Origin: Clostridiales bacterium
Lineage (GTDB): Bacteria; Bacillota; Clostridia; Lachnospirales; Lachnospiraceae
Direction: 5' to 3'
Assembly (NCBI GenBank): GCA_021202925.1
Contig: JAJQCD010000004.1
Span: 1-64,000, forward strand
Length of the DNA stretch: 64,000 nt
In this document: piece after piece, positions 23,682 to 32,538 of the stretch
Layout: every line of letters begins with the position of its first letter
Position numbering within the stretch: position 1 is the first letter of the stretch
Notes under the pieces: model-generated
What the model was told of the DNA's origin: nothing
Database searches by the model: none
The model's input: only the letters and a program-made list of their open reading frames with translations
Translations under genes and position numbers: made by a program

Positions 23682-24869
23682 TTGAAAAAGGAAACCACTC
23701 AGAAAAGTAAATCATTCTACGAAAATAATTCGTGGTATCACCGCACCAAAGTCCTTCAGGACGATGGAACAGTGAAATATGTAAAAAAGGGCGGCTTCCG
23801 GACCAGTAAAGAGGCTGACAAAAGCTATGACCGTTGTGAGGCTGAATTTAAGAAAGCTTATCGGTCATACCAGCTGGCGAATCAGGTCAATACAGAGGTC
23901 ATGCTGAAAGATTATCTGATCTACTGGTTTGAAGATGTGTTCTCTCAGAGAGTGGAGTCCACTACAAGGATGGTAGGAGCGTATGCTATTTATGATCTGA
24001 TCCTCCCACAACTGGATTATGATATTAAGGTCAGATATGTTAATGCAGATTATCTGAATGCACTTCTGGAGCGTGTGGCGAAAGCAACGCCATCTGCAGG
24101 AAATAAAGGCAGGGAGATATTGAATCTGGCTTTCAAGGAGGCGGTGATTGCCGGTTATATTAAAACCAACCCAGTCACAGCAACAAAACCTTATAAAAGG
24201 CCGAAACCGAAAGTTACGGTACTGAGTAAGGAAGGAATCAAACAGCTCCTGAAAGCAGCATCGGAGAGCAGCTGGTATCTTGAAATACTGTTGGGGCTGT
24301 TTTGCGGACTCCGAAAAGGCGAGATTCTTGGTTTGAAATTTGCAGACTTTGATCTTGAGAAAAATACTGTATTCATCAGTCGGCAGGTTGTGTCAGATCC
24401 CAGAATTAGCAAAGGGAGTGGAAGCAAGATTGATGAATATGCTCTGATTGAACGGGAGCCGAAGACGCCGAACAGTTTTCGTACCCTACGGGTGCCGGAT
24501 ATCATTATGGCGGAGTTAAAAGAGCGGAAAAAACTGATCGAGTGGAATAAAGATAACAGCCGGGGAACGTATTCAGACAAGGATTACATCAGCTGCCAGA
24601 AAAATGGCTGTCCACACTCATTAAGTTCCCTGAATCATGCGCTGACAAAAATATGCAGTAAGTGTGGATTGCCACACATAACCGTTCACGGACTCAGGCA
24701 TATGTATGCGACGATTCTGATAGAGATGGGCGTACCGCTGGTGAAAATATCCGCGCTTCTCGGTCATAGTTCCGTCCATACCACATTTGAATACTATTGT
24801 GATGTGATGGATGAGAATGAGAATATCCTGGCATTTATGAATCAGGCGTTTACGCCTGTGGAAACATGA
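23682..24869 (+). CDS. Tyrosine recombinase/integrase 1
   Basis: About 395 residues. The most likely start is TTG at 23682 (GGAAGGTG upstream); GTG at 23673 is an alternative. An arm-binding N-terminus (WYHRTKVLQDDG) and a SAM-like core-binding domain precede the catalytic domain with R in FCGLRKGEILGL, HGLRH, LGHSS and the nucleophile Tyr in TTFEYY. A CQKNGCPHS...CSKCG pair in the catalytic domain might bind zinc. It integrates and excises the island together with the Xis protein. A second integrase follows 13 bp later, an unusual tandem. Confidence 0.9.
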   Translation: MKKETTQKSKSFYENNSWYHRTKVLQDDGTVKYVKKGGFRTSKEADKSYDRCEAEFKKAYRSYQLANQVNTEVMLKDYLIYWFEDVFSQRVESTTRMVGAYAIYDLILPQLDYDIKVRYVNADYLNALLERVAKATPSAGNKGREILNLAFKEAVIAGYIKTNPVTATKPYKRPKPKVTVLSKEGIKQLLKAASESSWYLEILLGLFCGLRKGEILGLKFADFDLEKNTVFISRQVVSDPRISKGSGSKIDEYALIEREPKTPNSFRTLRVPDIIMAELKERKKLIEWNKDNSRGTYSDKDYISCQKNGCPHSLSSLNHALTKICSKCGLPHITVHGLRHMYATILIEMGVPLVKISALLGHSSVHTTFEYYCDVMDENENILAFMNQAFTPVET

Positions 24870-24882
24870 AAGGCGGTGTGAT

Positions 24883-26172
24883 ATGGTTCTGGATCTGAAT
24901 TTACAGAAATTTGTAGATTGGGAAGTAAAAGGTGTGATGCAGATTAAAGGGAAATATGGATATCGCGTCATACTGAAATATATGGATGGAACAGAGCGAA
25001 CCCAGCAGAAAGCTGGGTTCGTTTCGGAAAAAGAAGCAAATGCTGCCAGGGACAGGACTCTCGGAGAACTTTATTCCGGAAAGTACGTGGTTTATGAAAG
25101 CGTCAGAGTAAAAGATTTTCTGGTTTTCTGGCTGGATGAGGACATCCTGAACCGGGTGGGAAGCAGTGAAACCTATGATACATATCGAGGAATGGTTTAT
25201 AATCACATTATTCCGGCTCTGGGAAACAGAAAAATTTCAGAGATCAATCGTGGTGATGTGCAGAAATTTTATAATGAAATTGCAGAGTATTCAATATCCG
25301 TTGCCAGACTGGTAAAAACGGTCATGAACGTCTCATTTCGATACGCCGTGGAAAAGAAGATCATTGCAGAGAATCCGACGATTGGAGTCAATCTTCCCAA
25401 AAAGGTGGAAAAGAAACCGTACCATACGCGATATGTGAACGGACAGAAGACACTGACAATGGAGCAGATTCAGATCTTACTGGAGGCCAGCAAAGATACG
25501 CCGATACATATGCAGGTGTTGTTTAATGTCCTTATGGGACTCAGACGGCGGGAGATCAATGGTGTAAAATATTCGGATGTCGATTATATTAATCGGACAC
25601 TCACCGTGCAGAGGCAGCTGGGGAAAAAGATCAATACCAAAAAAGATGATTTCGCTCCCAAGACGTATACGAAACAGGAAGTCCGGCTGAAAACAGAGTC
25701 CAGTTACCGTACATTACCGATACCGGATTATGTGTTTGAAGCGATTCTGGAAGAACGGAAAGTATATGAAAGAAACCGGAGCCGTAGGAGTACAATCTTC
25801 GATGATTCAGGGTATATATGTTGTTCAGTGACAGGAAAACCCAGAAGCAAGGATTTTCACTGGAAGCACTATAAGAAATTGCTGGAGGACAATAACCTGC
25901 CGAATATTCGCTGGCATGATCTTCGCAGCACATTCTGTACGATCCTTTTAAAAAATGATTTTAATCCGAAAGCAGTCTCAAAACTGATGGGACATGCTAA
26001 GGAGCTGATCACGATGGATGTCTATGGTGACAAGAGAGGAATCATCGCAGACTGTGTGGATGAGCTTCAGCCATTTATCGACGAGGTACTCCCGCATGAA
26101 GACGATGATGAAGATCTTATGACTGAAAATATCGATGTGGTAACCAGACCAGAAGATTATCTCTGGGAATAA
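24883..26172 (+). CDS. Tyrosine recombinase/integrase 2
   Basis: A 429-residue integrase with its own AAAGGCGGTG site. The catalytic residues are R in MGLRRREINGV, HDLRSTF, LMGHAKE and Tyr in TMDVYGDK. The N-terminal arm domain (KGKYGYRVILKYMDG) differs from that of integrase 1, so the two likely recognise different arm sites or act as a heteromeric pair. It is the last gene before the junction with uvrB. The acidic C-terminal tail is longer than usual. Confidence 0.9.
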   Translation: MVLDLNLQKFVDWEVKGVMQIKGKYGYRVILKYMDGTERTQQKAGFVSEKEANAARDRTLGELYSGKYVVYESVRVKDFLVFWLDEDILNRVGSSETYDTYRGMVYNHIIPALGNRKISEINRGDVQKFYNEIAEYSISVARLVKTVMNVSFRYAVEKKIIAENPTIGVNLPKKVEKKPYHTRYVNGQKTLTMEQIQILLEASKDTPIHMQVLFNVLMGLRRREINGVKYSDVDYINRTLTVQRQLGKKINTKKDDFAPKTYTKQEVRLKTESSYRTLPIPDYVFEAILEERKVYERNRSRRSTIFDDSGYICCSVTGKPRSKDFHWKHYKKLLEDNNLPNIRWHDLRSTFCTILLKNDFNPKAVSKLMGHAKELITMDVYGDKRGIIADCVDELQPFIDEVLPHEDDDEDLMTENIDVVTRPEDYLWE

Positions 26173-26188
26173 ATTAAGAGCCAAAACG

Positions 26189-26243
26189 TAGCCGCAAGAA
26201 AAGAACGAATGTTCCTGCTTGCGGCTATACAATTCTATTTTTT
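26189..26243 (+). terminator. Terminator after the integrase genes
   Basis: TAGCCGCAAG (26189-26198) pairs with CTTGCGGCTA (26218-26227), followed by a T-rich stretch with a run of T at about 26238-26244. The loop contains GAACGAATGTTC, which can itself pair. It ends the integrase transcript before the uvrB region. Confidence 0.65.
26203..26214 (+). promoter_or_regulatory. Possible LexA (SOS) box upstream of uvrB
   Basis: GAACGAATGTTC matches the core GAAC-RNRY-GTTC of Gram-positive SOS boxes without deviation. It sits 35 bp before the -10 at 26249, and uvrB is a classic SOS gene. It also forms the top of the integrase terminator, so the palindrome may be simply part of that hairpin. Confidence 0.4.
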
Positions 26244-26254
26244 TATGTTATAAT
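26226..26254 (+). promoter_or_regulatory. Probable uvrB promoter
   Basis: TATACA (26226-26231, weak -35), 17 nt, TATAAT (26249-26254) with an extended TGT in front. The transcript would run 190 bp to uvrB through the inverted repeat at 26351. If the island boundary lies downstream of here, uvrB is now read from an element-borne promoter. Confidence 0.45.
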
Positions 26255-26350
26255 TTCTGGTGACTTTCAGAACAGCCGGTTTTGCCTTGTATTATAAGGT
26301 GTTTCGGGGTTTTGAAAATCGGGTTCAGGTGACTTTCATTCGTAAAAAAC

Positions 26351-26421
26351 AAAAAGTTCGACTATATGCCAGGGCTTAAGTGTTCAGTTTTACGAATTTC
26401 TGGCATATAGACGTACTTTTT
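26351..26421. repeat. 22-bp inverted repeat at the island-uvrB junction
   Basis: AAAAAGTTCGACTATATGCC(AG), 26351-26372, is mirrored by 26400-26421 with two mismatches; the inner 11 bp (CTATATGCCAG) are perfect and the spacer is 27 nt. T6 follows the right arm. It ends 31 bp before uvrB. Two readings are possible: a recombinase core/attachment site, or a bidirectional terminator protecting uvrB. Direct repeats GGTGACTTTCA at about 26259 and 26329 nearby could be integrase arm sites. Confidence 0.55.
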
Positions 26422-26452
26422 TCAGGGTCACCCAGGAGGTGAAAAAACAGGG

Positions 26453-28438
26453 ATGTTGTTCAAATTGCACAAAGAATTCGAGCCGACGGGTGATCAGCCA
26501 CAGGCCATCGCCGAGCTGGTCAAAGGCTTTAAAGAAGGCAATCAATTCCAGACTTTACTGGGAGTTACGGGTTCCGGAAAGACCTTTACGATGGCAAATG
26601 TGATCGAGGCTCTCCAGAAGCCGACTTTGGTAATAGCGCACAATAAAACGTTGGCGGCGCAGCTTTACGGGGAATTTAAAGAGATGTTCCCTGAGAACGC
26701 GGTGGAATATTTTGTGTCCTACTACGACTACTACCAACCGGAAGCCTATGTCCCATCAACGGACACCTACATTGAAAAGGATTCCGCCATCAATGATGAG
26801 ATTGATAAGCTGCGCCATTCGGCGACGGCGGCGCTTTCTGAGCGGCGGGATGTGGTGATTGTGGCGTCGGTGTCGTGTATCTATGGACTGGGCAGCCCGA
26901 TTGACTATCAGGAGATGGTGATTTCGTTGCGGCCGGGGATGGTGCGCGACCGGGACGAGGTGATACGGAAGCTGATTGACATTCAGTACACACGCAACGA
27001 GATTGATTTCCATCGGGGAACATTCCGGGTGCGTGGAGATGTGCTGGAGGTTTTTCCGGCCTATTCGGGGAATGAGGCGTTCCGGATTGAGTTCTTCGGC
27101 GATGAAATTGATCGCATTACGCAGTTTGATTCGCTGACCGGAGAGGGCAGGCTGCAGCTGAATCATGTGGCGATTTTTCCGGCGTCGCATTATGTGGTAC
27201 CGAAAGAGAAGCTGATGTTGGCCACAGACAATATTCTGGCGGAACTGAAGGAACGGGTCGCGTGGTTTAAGAGTGAGGACAAGCTGCTGGAGGCGCAGCG
27301 CATTTCGGAACGAACGAATTTTGACGTGGAGATGATGCGGGAGACGGGATTCTGTTCAGGAATTGAGAACTATTCCCGGCATCTGACGTTTGGGAAGCCG
27401 GGGGCGCCGCCGTGGACCCTGATCGATTATTTCCCGGAAGACCTGCTGATTATCATTGATGAGTCGCACATGACATTGCCGCAGGTGCGAGGAATGTATT
27501 TCGGCGATCGTTCAAGGAAGCAGACGCTGGTGGATTATGGATTCCGCCTGCCGTCGGCGCTGGACAACCGGCCCCTGAATTTTACCGAGTTTGAGAGTAA
27601 GATTGATCAGATGCTGTTTGTTTCGGCAACGCCGGGACAGTATGAAGCGGAGCACGAACTGTTGCGGACGGAACAGATCATTCGGCCGACCGGGCTTCTG
27701 GATCCGGAGATTTCCGTGCGGCCGGTGGAAGGGCAGATCGATGATCTGGTATCGGAGGTGAACCGGGAGACGGCAAACCATCATAAGGTGCTGATTACGA
27801 CGCTGACGAAACGGATGGCGGAGGATCTGACGGATTATATGCGGGAAGCGGGAATCCGGGTGAAATATCTGCACTCCGATATTGACACGTTAGAGCGGGC
27901 AGAGATCATTCGTGATATGCGTATGGATGTGTTCGACGTGCTGGTCGGTATCAACCTTCTTCGGGAGGGACTGGACATACCGGAGATTACGCTGGTTGCT
28001 ATCCTGGATGCGGATAAGGAGGGGTTTCTTCGCTCGGAGACGTCCCTGATTCAGACGGTCGGCCGTGCGGCGCGAAATGCAGAGGGGCATGTGATTATGT
28101 ATGCGGATACGATTACAGAGTCCATGCGCGTGGCGATTGACGAAACGAACCGCCGCCGTCAGATTCAGCAGAAATATAATGAAGAGCATGGCATTACGCC
28201 GACAACGATCAGAAAGGCAGTCCGGGATCTGATTGCGATTTCGAAGGCGGCGACGGAAGATCAGAAGTCATTTGAGAAAGAGCCGGAGTCGATGGACGCG
28301 ACCGAGCTGAAGAAACTTGCCAAAGAGCTTCAGAAGAAAATGAATCAGGCCGCGGCTGAGCTGAATTTTGAAGAAGCCGCTGTACTGCGTGACCGGATGC
28401 TCTATGTGAAGAAGATGCTGGTGGATGCGGAAGGTTGA
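26453..28438 (+). CDS. uvrB: Excinuclease ABC subunit B
   Basis: A 661-residue protein of full family length, starting 11 nt after AGGAGGTG. Walker A is GVTGSGKT (37-44), the damage-probing beta hairpin reads [14 protein letters not shown], then [11 protein letters not shown] and the helicase motif QTVGRAARN follow. The last 35 residues are the UVR domain that contacts UvrC. With UvrA and UvrC (not in the window) it carries out nucleotide excision repair. It marks the start of core chromosome beside the integrated island. Confidence 0.97.
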   Translation: MLFKLHKEFEPTGDQPQAIAELVKGFKEGNQFQTLLGVTGSGKTFTMANVIEALQKPTLVIAHNKTLAAQLYGEFKEMFPENAVEYFVSYYDYYQPEAYVPSTDTYIEKDSAINDEIDKLRHSATAALSERRDVVIVASVSCIYGLGSPIDYQEMVISLRPGMVRDRDEVIRKLIDIQYTRNEIDFHRGTFRVRGDVLEVFPAYSGNEAFRIEFFGDEIDRITQFDSLTGEGRLQLNHVAIFPASHYVVPKEKLMLATDNILAELKERVAWFKSEDKLLEAQRISERTNFDVEMMRETGFCSGIENYSRHLTFGKPGAPPWTLIDYFPEDLLIIIDESHMTLPQVRGMYFGDRSRKQTLVDYGFRLPSALDNRPLNFTEFESKIDQMLFVSATPGQYEAEHELLRTEQIIRPTGLLDPEISVRPVEGQIDDLVSEVNRETANHHKVLITTLTKRMAEDLTDYMREAGIRVKYLHSDIDTLERAEIIRDMRMDVFDVLVGINLLREGLDIPEITLVAILDADKEGFLRSETSLIQTVGRAARNAEGHVIMYADTITESMRVAIDETNRRRQIQQKYNEEHGITPTTIRKAVRDLIAISKAATEDQKSFEKEPESMDATELKKLAKELQKKMNQAAAELNFEEAAVLRDRMLYVKKMLVDAEG

Positions 28439-28492
28439 GCGGCGTCCCGCCGGTCCGGATCATGCGGCCGGCGGGGTGCCACAGCGCTATGG

Positions 28493-28560
28493 AAAAAATG
28501 CTTACCATGCAGTGTAAAAATCTCCTTACCGTGTGGCTGTAAAATCATCTTGCCACCCAC
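28493..28560. repeat. Three imperfect 24-bp tandem units
   Basis: The core CTTACC/CTTGCC recurs at 28501, 28525 and 28549, exactly 24 bp apart, each preceded by an AAAA(A)TC-like stretch. Read on the minus strand it would give three 8-residue units (PHGKEIFT, LHGKHFFH). It lies in the gap between uvrB and the convergent DUF5688 gene. No gene is called here. Confidence 0.45.
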
Positions 28561-28619
28561 AAACGGAGACCGCCCAGACATGCACAAAATGCCTGAGCGG
28601 AATTTCGCGGAGTATATTG

Positions 28620-29576
28620 TCAGGCACCGGAATGGCCAACCAGCCTCGGACCGGCAGTCATGAGATGAATGAGCCGATCGTTTCGTTTGTAGAGATAGAC
28701 CTGGTTGGAAAGCTGGTCTTCGCCATCAACCTGCTGGCGGTTGATGGTGGTCACCATCTCGCTCAAGTCGTCGTAAGGGGTGTCGGATTCACCTGGCATG
28801 ACAAGTACTTCATGGACGCTGGATGGCAGCAGGACGAGATTGGCATCGAGACGGTCTGAAAGCTTGCGCAGCATGTCCGGATAAAGAATGCAGGCGCTTC
28901 CATAGAGACCGTACGAATTGGTGACAACGTAAAGCGGCGGCGTGTCGGTTTCATCCAGAACCGGGATCGGACAGGAAGCTTCTGCAGATGATTCGGGCAG
29001 ATCAAGGCAGAAACGCTGCAGGACATTCTGCATGGGCATGACACGGACGGGATATTCCCTGGGGGTATTTTCGCGTGCCAGATTCCAGAGCGCTTTCTCG
29101 TCCATATTCCATTGCCGGATGTGGGAACGGTGGATCAGGGCAGTCATCTGGCTGTTGCCCCGGTGTTCCAGAGACAGGTAGAATACAATGGAAAGATCAA
29201 GGAACGAAATGCTTGGCACGTCGCTCAGGATCGTCGGATTGGATTCTGTGTGAATCAGACGGAACATGATCCTGTCCCGTACCTGGTTGAAATCCGACAG
29301 ATCATCCGGCATGGCGGCGGGCGGACGGGCGTTGCGCAGCTGATCGAGAATCTCGGCCAGCACCTGTTCGATGGAAGCCCTGCCTTCTCTGACTTTTCCA
29401 TAATAAGGATTCAGGTAAACGACCGGCAGCGCCTGCTCCCCGGGGCGGATGAGGAAAAGCCCGTCTACCGTGGCGCCGTTATTTTTCGGAAGTGTATTGA
29501 TACGAAACTGGTAATCTTCTCCCAGCGTTTCTTTTAAACTACTGAGAATGGTATCGAGAAATTCATCATAAGACAT
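28620..29576 (-). CDS. DUF5688-family protein
   Basis: A 318-residue soluble protein with an AGGAGGTATTTT site before its ATG at 29576. Recognisable phrases are the DGLFLIRPGEQALPVVYLNPYY-type region near residues 38-59, split by short loops, and the C-terminal SSVHEVLVMPG and YLYKRNDRLIHL stretches. Such proteins occur in many copies in Lachnospiraceae and have no assigned function. The gene is convergent with uvrB and divergent from the gene at 29848. It carries no signal peptide. Confidence 0.7.
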   Translation of the reverse strand: MSYDEFLDTILSSLKETLGEDYQFRINTLPKNNGATVDGLFLIRPGEQALPVVYLNPYYGKVREGRASIEQVLAEILDQLRNARPPAAMPDDLSDFNQVRDRIMFRLIHTESNPTILSDVPSISFLDLSIVFYLSLEHRGNSQMTALIHRSHIRQWNMDEKALWNLARENTPREYPVRVMPMQNVLQRFCLDLPESSAEASCPIPVLDETDTPPLYVVTNSYGLYGSACILYPDMLRKLSDRLDANLVLLPSSVHEVLVMPGESDTPYDDLSEMVTTINRQQVDGEDQLSNQVYLYKRNDRLIHLMTAGPRLVGHSGA

Positions 29577-29748
29577 AAAATACCTCCTGATTTGATTTCA
29601 GATAACATAAAAAGATTGGGATATTCGCAGTAATGCACAGATCAGAATGCAAACCACTTGAAAAGAAGAAAAACAGAATGGTGAGATTCAGTATAATGCA
29701 ATCTACCCGTAATTGCAAGTCCAAAACGAAATTTAATAAATAATTTTG

Positions 29749-29777
29749 TTGTTGTTTCCTGCTATTCCGTATAGAAT
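29749..29777 (+). promoter_or_regulatory. Promoter for the gene at 29848
   Basis: TTGTTG (29749-29754), 17 nt, TAGAAT (29772-29777). Both boxes match the consensus at four or five positions and the spacing is ideal. The transcript start would be about 65 bp before the ATG. The rest of 29577-29847 shows nothing else notable. Confidence 0.5.
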
Positions 29778-29847
29778 AATAGCGTGCGGCCGTGTCTGTC
29801 CGGCGGCTGTACGGTGTGAAGGTACCGGACAGGAGAAAGAAACCGGG

Positions 29848-32319
29848 ATGAATCAGTTATTAAAGAAAACAGGAATTTTATTTGTTATTTTCGCAGCGGC
29901 GCTGCTGATATTTTTTTTCTGGAACAGAAATGTGGCAGAACAGAATGAGAAAACCTATGTGGCACTGGCGGATGCCTCGTTGCCTGTGGTGCGCGTCGAG
30001 ATGGCCGGCAGGGCGATGAATCGTATGCCGGGATACACGCAGGAGATGGAGAATACGGCGGCTGCGGAACTGCTGACAATTCTACCGCAGGATCGGGCGC
30101 TTACTTTGCTGATTGAGGATGATGACGCGCCGGTGATGGCGATTTGTTATGAGGTTCGCAGTCTGGACCGCGAGCGTCTGGTGGAACGGACGAGTCTGGA
30201 ATCCTGGGACGAAACGGAGGAGGGGATTCGGGCGGTTCTTCCGATTCAGAATCTGATCAGCAAGGAGCGGGAGTATCTGCTTCGCGTGGAGCTGGTGACG
30301 CAGCGACAGCCATCTGTCCTTTATTATACGCGTATTCTCTGGACGGACAATGATCATGTTCCGGCGCTGCTTGATATGGCGGAGGATTTCTCCGCGAAGA
30401 CATTCGACTATGACCAGGCAAAGTCGCTGACGACCTATATGGAGCCGGATTCCTCGGAGGACAACAGTTCTTTTGGACGGACGACGATCCATTCGAGCTT
30501 TGATCATCTGACCTGGGGTGATCTGGATATGCAGCGGATGACAGAGGTAGAACTGCAGCTGAAAGCGTTGGACGGAACCATGAGCTGCGTGACGCTCTGT
30601 TACCAGGCCGGTGTGCAGAACGAGGAGGACGGGACAGAAAAACATTATGAGGTGAACGAGAGTCTGACCATGCGTTGGAGTGAGGTTCGTATCTACCTGA
30701 TGGATTATGAGCGGGAGGTCAATGAGATATTCGAAGGGGACGCGAATGATTTTGCGGGTAAGCGGATCATGCTGGGAATTACGAATGACGATCGTGTGGA
30801 GGTAAAGAGGAGCACGAACGGCAGGATTTTTGCCTGGCGGGTGAACCGGGATCTCTGGACCTTTGACTCGGCGGGGCGACGCGCAGTGAAGGTATTCTCT
30901 TTTCGTGGGGAGACGGCTTCGGATGTGAGAAACAGCGACGCCCGGCACGACGTGAAGATTCTGTCGGTGGACGATGACGGCGATCTGGACTTCCTTGTTT
31001 ACGGGTATATGAACAGAGGAAATCATGAAGGGAGCATGGGAATTACAGGATTTCATTACAGCGGTTCCGGGAATACACTGGACGAACTGTTTTTTATTCC
31101 TTATACCGGCGCCTATGAGACGCTGGAAAATGACCTGGGACAGCTGACCTATCGGAACGAAATCGGAATTCTGTACCTGTATCTGGACTGCGTGGTCTAC
31201 AGTGTGGACCTGCGAAGCAGGGAGAATATGGTTGTGGCAGATTGTCTGGCGGAAGGAAGTTTTGCTGTCAGTGCGGAAGGACGGCGGATTGCCTGGCAGG
31301 AGGGCGGTTCCCTCTACGAAGCGGAGTGTCTGTATCGGATGGATTTGGAGACTGGAGAGACGCAGACGATTCGTGGAGAGGCTGGCGAACATGTGCGGGT
31401 GCTGGGATTTGTCGGTGAGGATCTGGTGTACGGAATTGCGCGGGAGGAAGACCGTTATGTAATCAATGGCAGACTTCGGGGGCTGCCCATGTATTGTGTG
31501 AGAATTATAAATGACCAGATGCAGGAGGAAACGAGCTATGAAAAGGACGGATATTACGTTTCCAGCGTGGAAGTTGAAGAGAGCCGGATCCATCTGAACC
31601 GGGTCACTCGTGCGTCGGGACAGAAATACGCGGAAGCGCAGTCGGATACCATCGTGTGCAATATCGAGATGGGCGCCGGCCGACTGGCGGATATTGGCTG
31701 GTATGTTTCTCAGAATGAGGGGAAGCAATATTTTGTTCAGCTGGAAAATGATGCGGGACGGGTTCATGTCCTTGTGTCAAAGGAGATCAGTTATGATCAG
31801 GCAGATCTCCTGAGCCTGACTGCGAATCGGGAACTTTCCGGAATGTGGTTCTATGCCAGGGGCGCGGGGCGGATTCAGAAAGCGACAATGGATCTTGCGG
31901 AGGCAATCGGTCTGGCTTATGAACAGATGGGATATGTGACGGATGCGAACGGGGAGGTTCTCTGGAGCCGGGTCAATCGCAGTACGGCCCGCACGATCCG
32001 GGACGCGCAGACCGTATTTGCGGCAGTGGAGCGTGGACTTGCGGATTTTACCGGAAGCGGAGAGTATGATGAGATGCTGTTTCTGGATGCGTATGGCTGC
32101 AGTCTGACACAGGTGCTTTATTATATCGACCGTGGTCTTCCGGTTATTGGTTATACCGGGGACGGCAGCTATCTGGTTCTTACCGGTTATGACGCGTATA
32201 ACGTTACGGTGTATGACCCTTTGAGTGGACAGACCTGGCGTCTGGGTCTGAATGACAGCACAGAATTTTTCCGGGGGAGGGGGAATGAATTTATCTGTAC
32301 CTTGAACTGGGGGAACTGA
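29848..32319 (+). CDS. Membrane-anchored extracytoplasmic protein with C39-like C-terminus
   Basis: 823 residues from the ATG at 29848 (GGAGAAAG site). An N-terminal anchor helix (KTGILFVIFAAALLIFFFW, about 7-25) is followed by a long exported region. Residues about 370-600 look like beta-propeller or WD-like sheet repeats (EIGILYLYLDCVVYSVD, RIAWQEGGSLYEA). The last 80 residues read YGCSLTQVLYYIDRGLPVIGY and LVLTGYDAYNVTVYDP, the pattern of C39-like papain-fold domains. A catalytic Cys in the usual N-terminal position of that fold is not evident, so it may be a binding version. Function unknown; it may act in wall or peptide sensing. Confidence 0.65.
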   Translation: MNQLLKKTGILFVIFAAALLIFFFWNRNVAEQNEKTYVALADASLPVVRVEMAGRAMNRMPGYTQEMENTAAAELLTILPQDRALTLLIEDDDAPVMAICYEVRSLDRERLVERTSLESWDETEEGIRAVLPIQNLISKEREYLLRVELVTQRQPSVLYYTRILWTDNDHVPALLDMAEDFSAKTFDYDQAKSLTTYMEPDSSEDNSSFGRTTIHSSFDHLTWGDLDMQRMTEVELQLKALDGTMSCVTLCYQAGVQNEEDGTEKHYEVNESLTMRWSEVRIYLMDYEREVNEIFEGDANDFAGKRIMLGITNDDRVEVKRSTNGRIFAWRVNRDLWTFDSAGRRAVKVFSFRGETASDVRNSDARHDVKILSVDDDGDLDFLVYGYMNRGNHEGSMGITGFHYSGSGNTLDELFFIPYTGAYETLENDLGQLTYRNEIGILYLYLDCVVYSVDLRSRENMVVADCLAEGSFAVSAEGRRIAWQEGGSLYEAECLYRMDLETGETQTIRGEAGEHVRVLGFVGEDLVYGIAREEDRYVINGRLRGLPMYCVRIINDQMQEETSYEKDGYYVSSVEVEESRIHLNRVTRASGQKYAEAQSDTIVCNIEMGAGRLADIGWYVSQNEGKQYFVQLENDAGRVHVLVSKEISYDQADLLSLTANRELSGMWFYARGAGRIQKATMDLAEAIGLAYEQMGYVTDANGEVLWSRVNRSTARTIRDAQTVFAAVERGLADFTGSGEYDEMLFLDAYGCSLTQVLYYIDRGLPVIGYTGDGSYLVLTGYDAYNVTVYDPLSGQTWRLGLNDSTEFFRGRGNEFICTLNWGN

Positions 32320-32376
32320 CCGGTCGGCGCTTCCGGTCAATTGCCGTCGCTGTCTGACGCGAACCGGGAACGATAC

Positions 32377-32404
32377 TTTACAAAATCGGGAAATGTGGTA
32401 TAAT
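32377..32404 (+). promoter_or_regulatory. Promoter for murA
   Basis: TTTACA (32377-32382), 16 nt, TATAAT (32399-32404) with an extended TGG before the -10. It is one of the best promoters in the window. The leader to the murA start is about 130 nt. Confidence 0.65.
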
Positions 32405-32538
32405 CATTAAGAAACCGTAAAGGTTGTAATGATTTTGTAAAAATACAGGATATTTGTAATATAGAGTGGGAATGAACGATCAGCATTGCAGAGAAACGGG
32501 AGATGGAATGCGTTCGCGATAAGAGGCAGAGGTGTGGG

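Noticed and set aside
30082-31767. Long antisense open frame (561 codons) in the 29848 gene
   Set aside because: His/Arg/Pro/Ile-rich shadow typical of GC-rich third positions; the plus-strand gene has start, site, promoter and domain logic.
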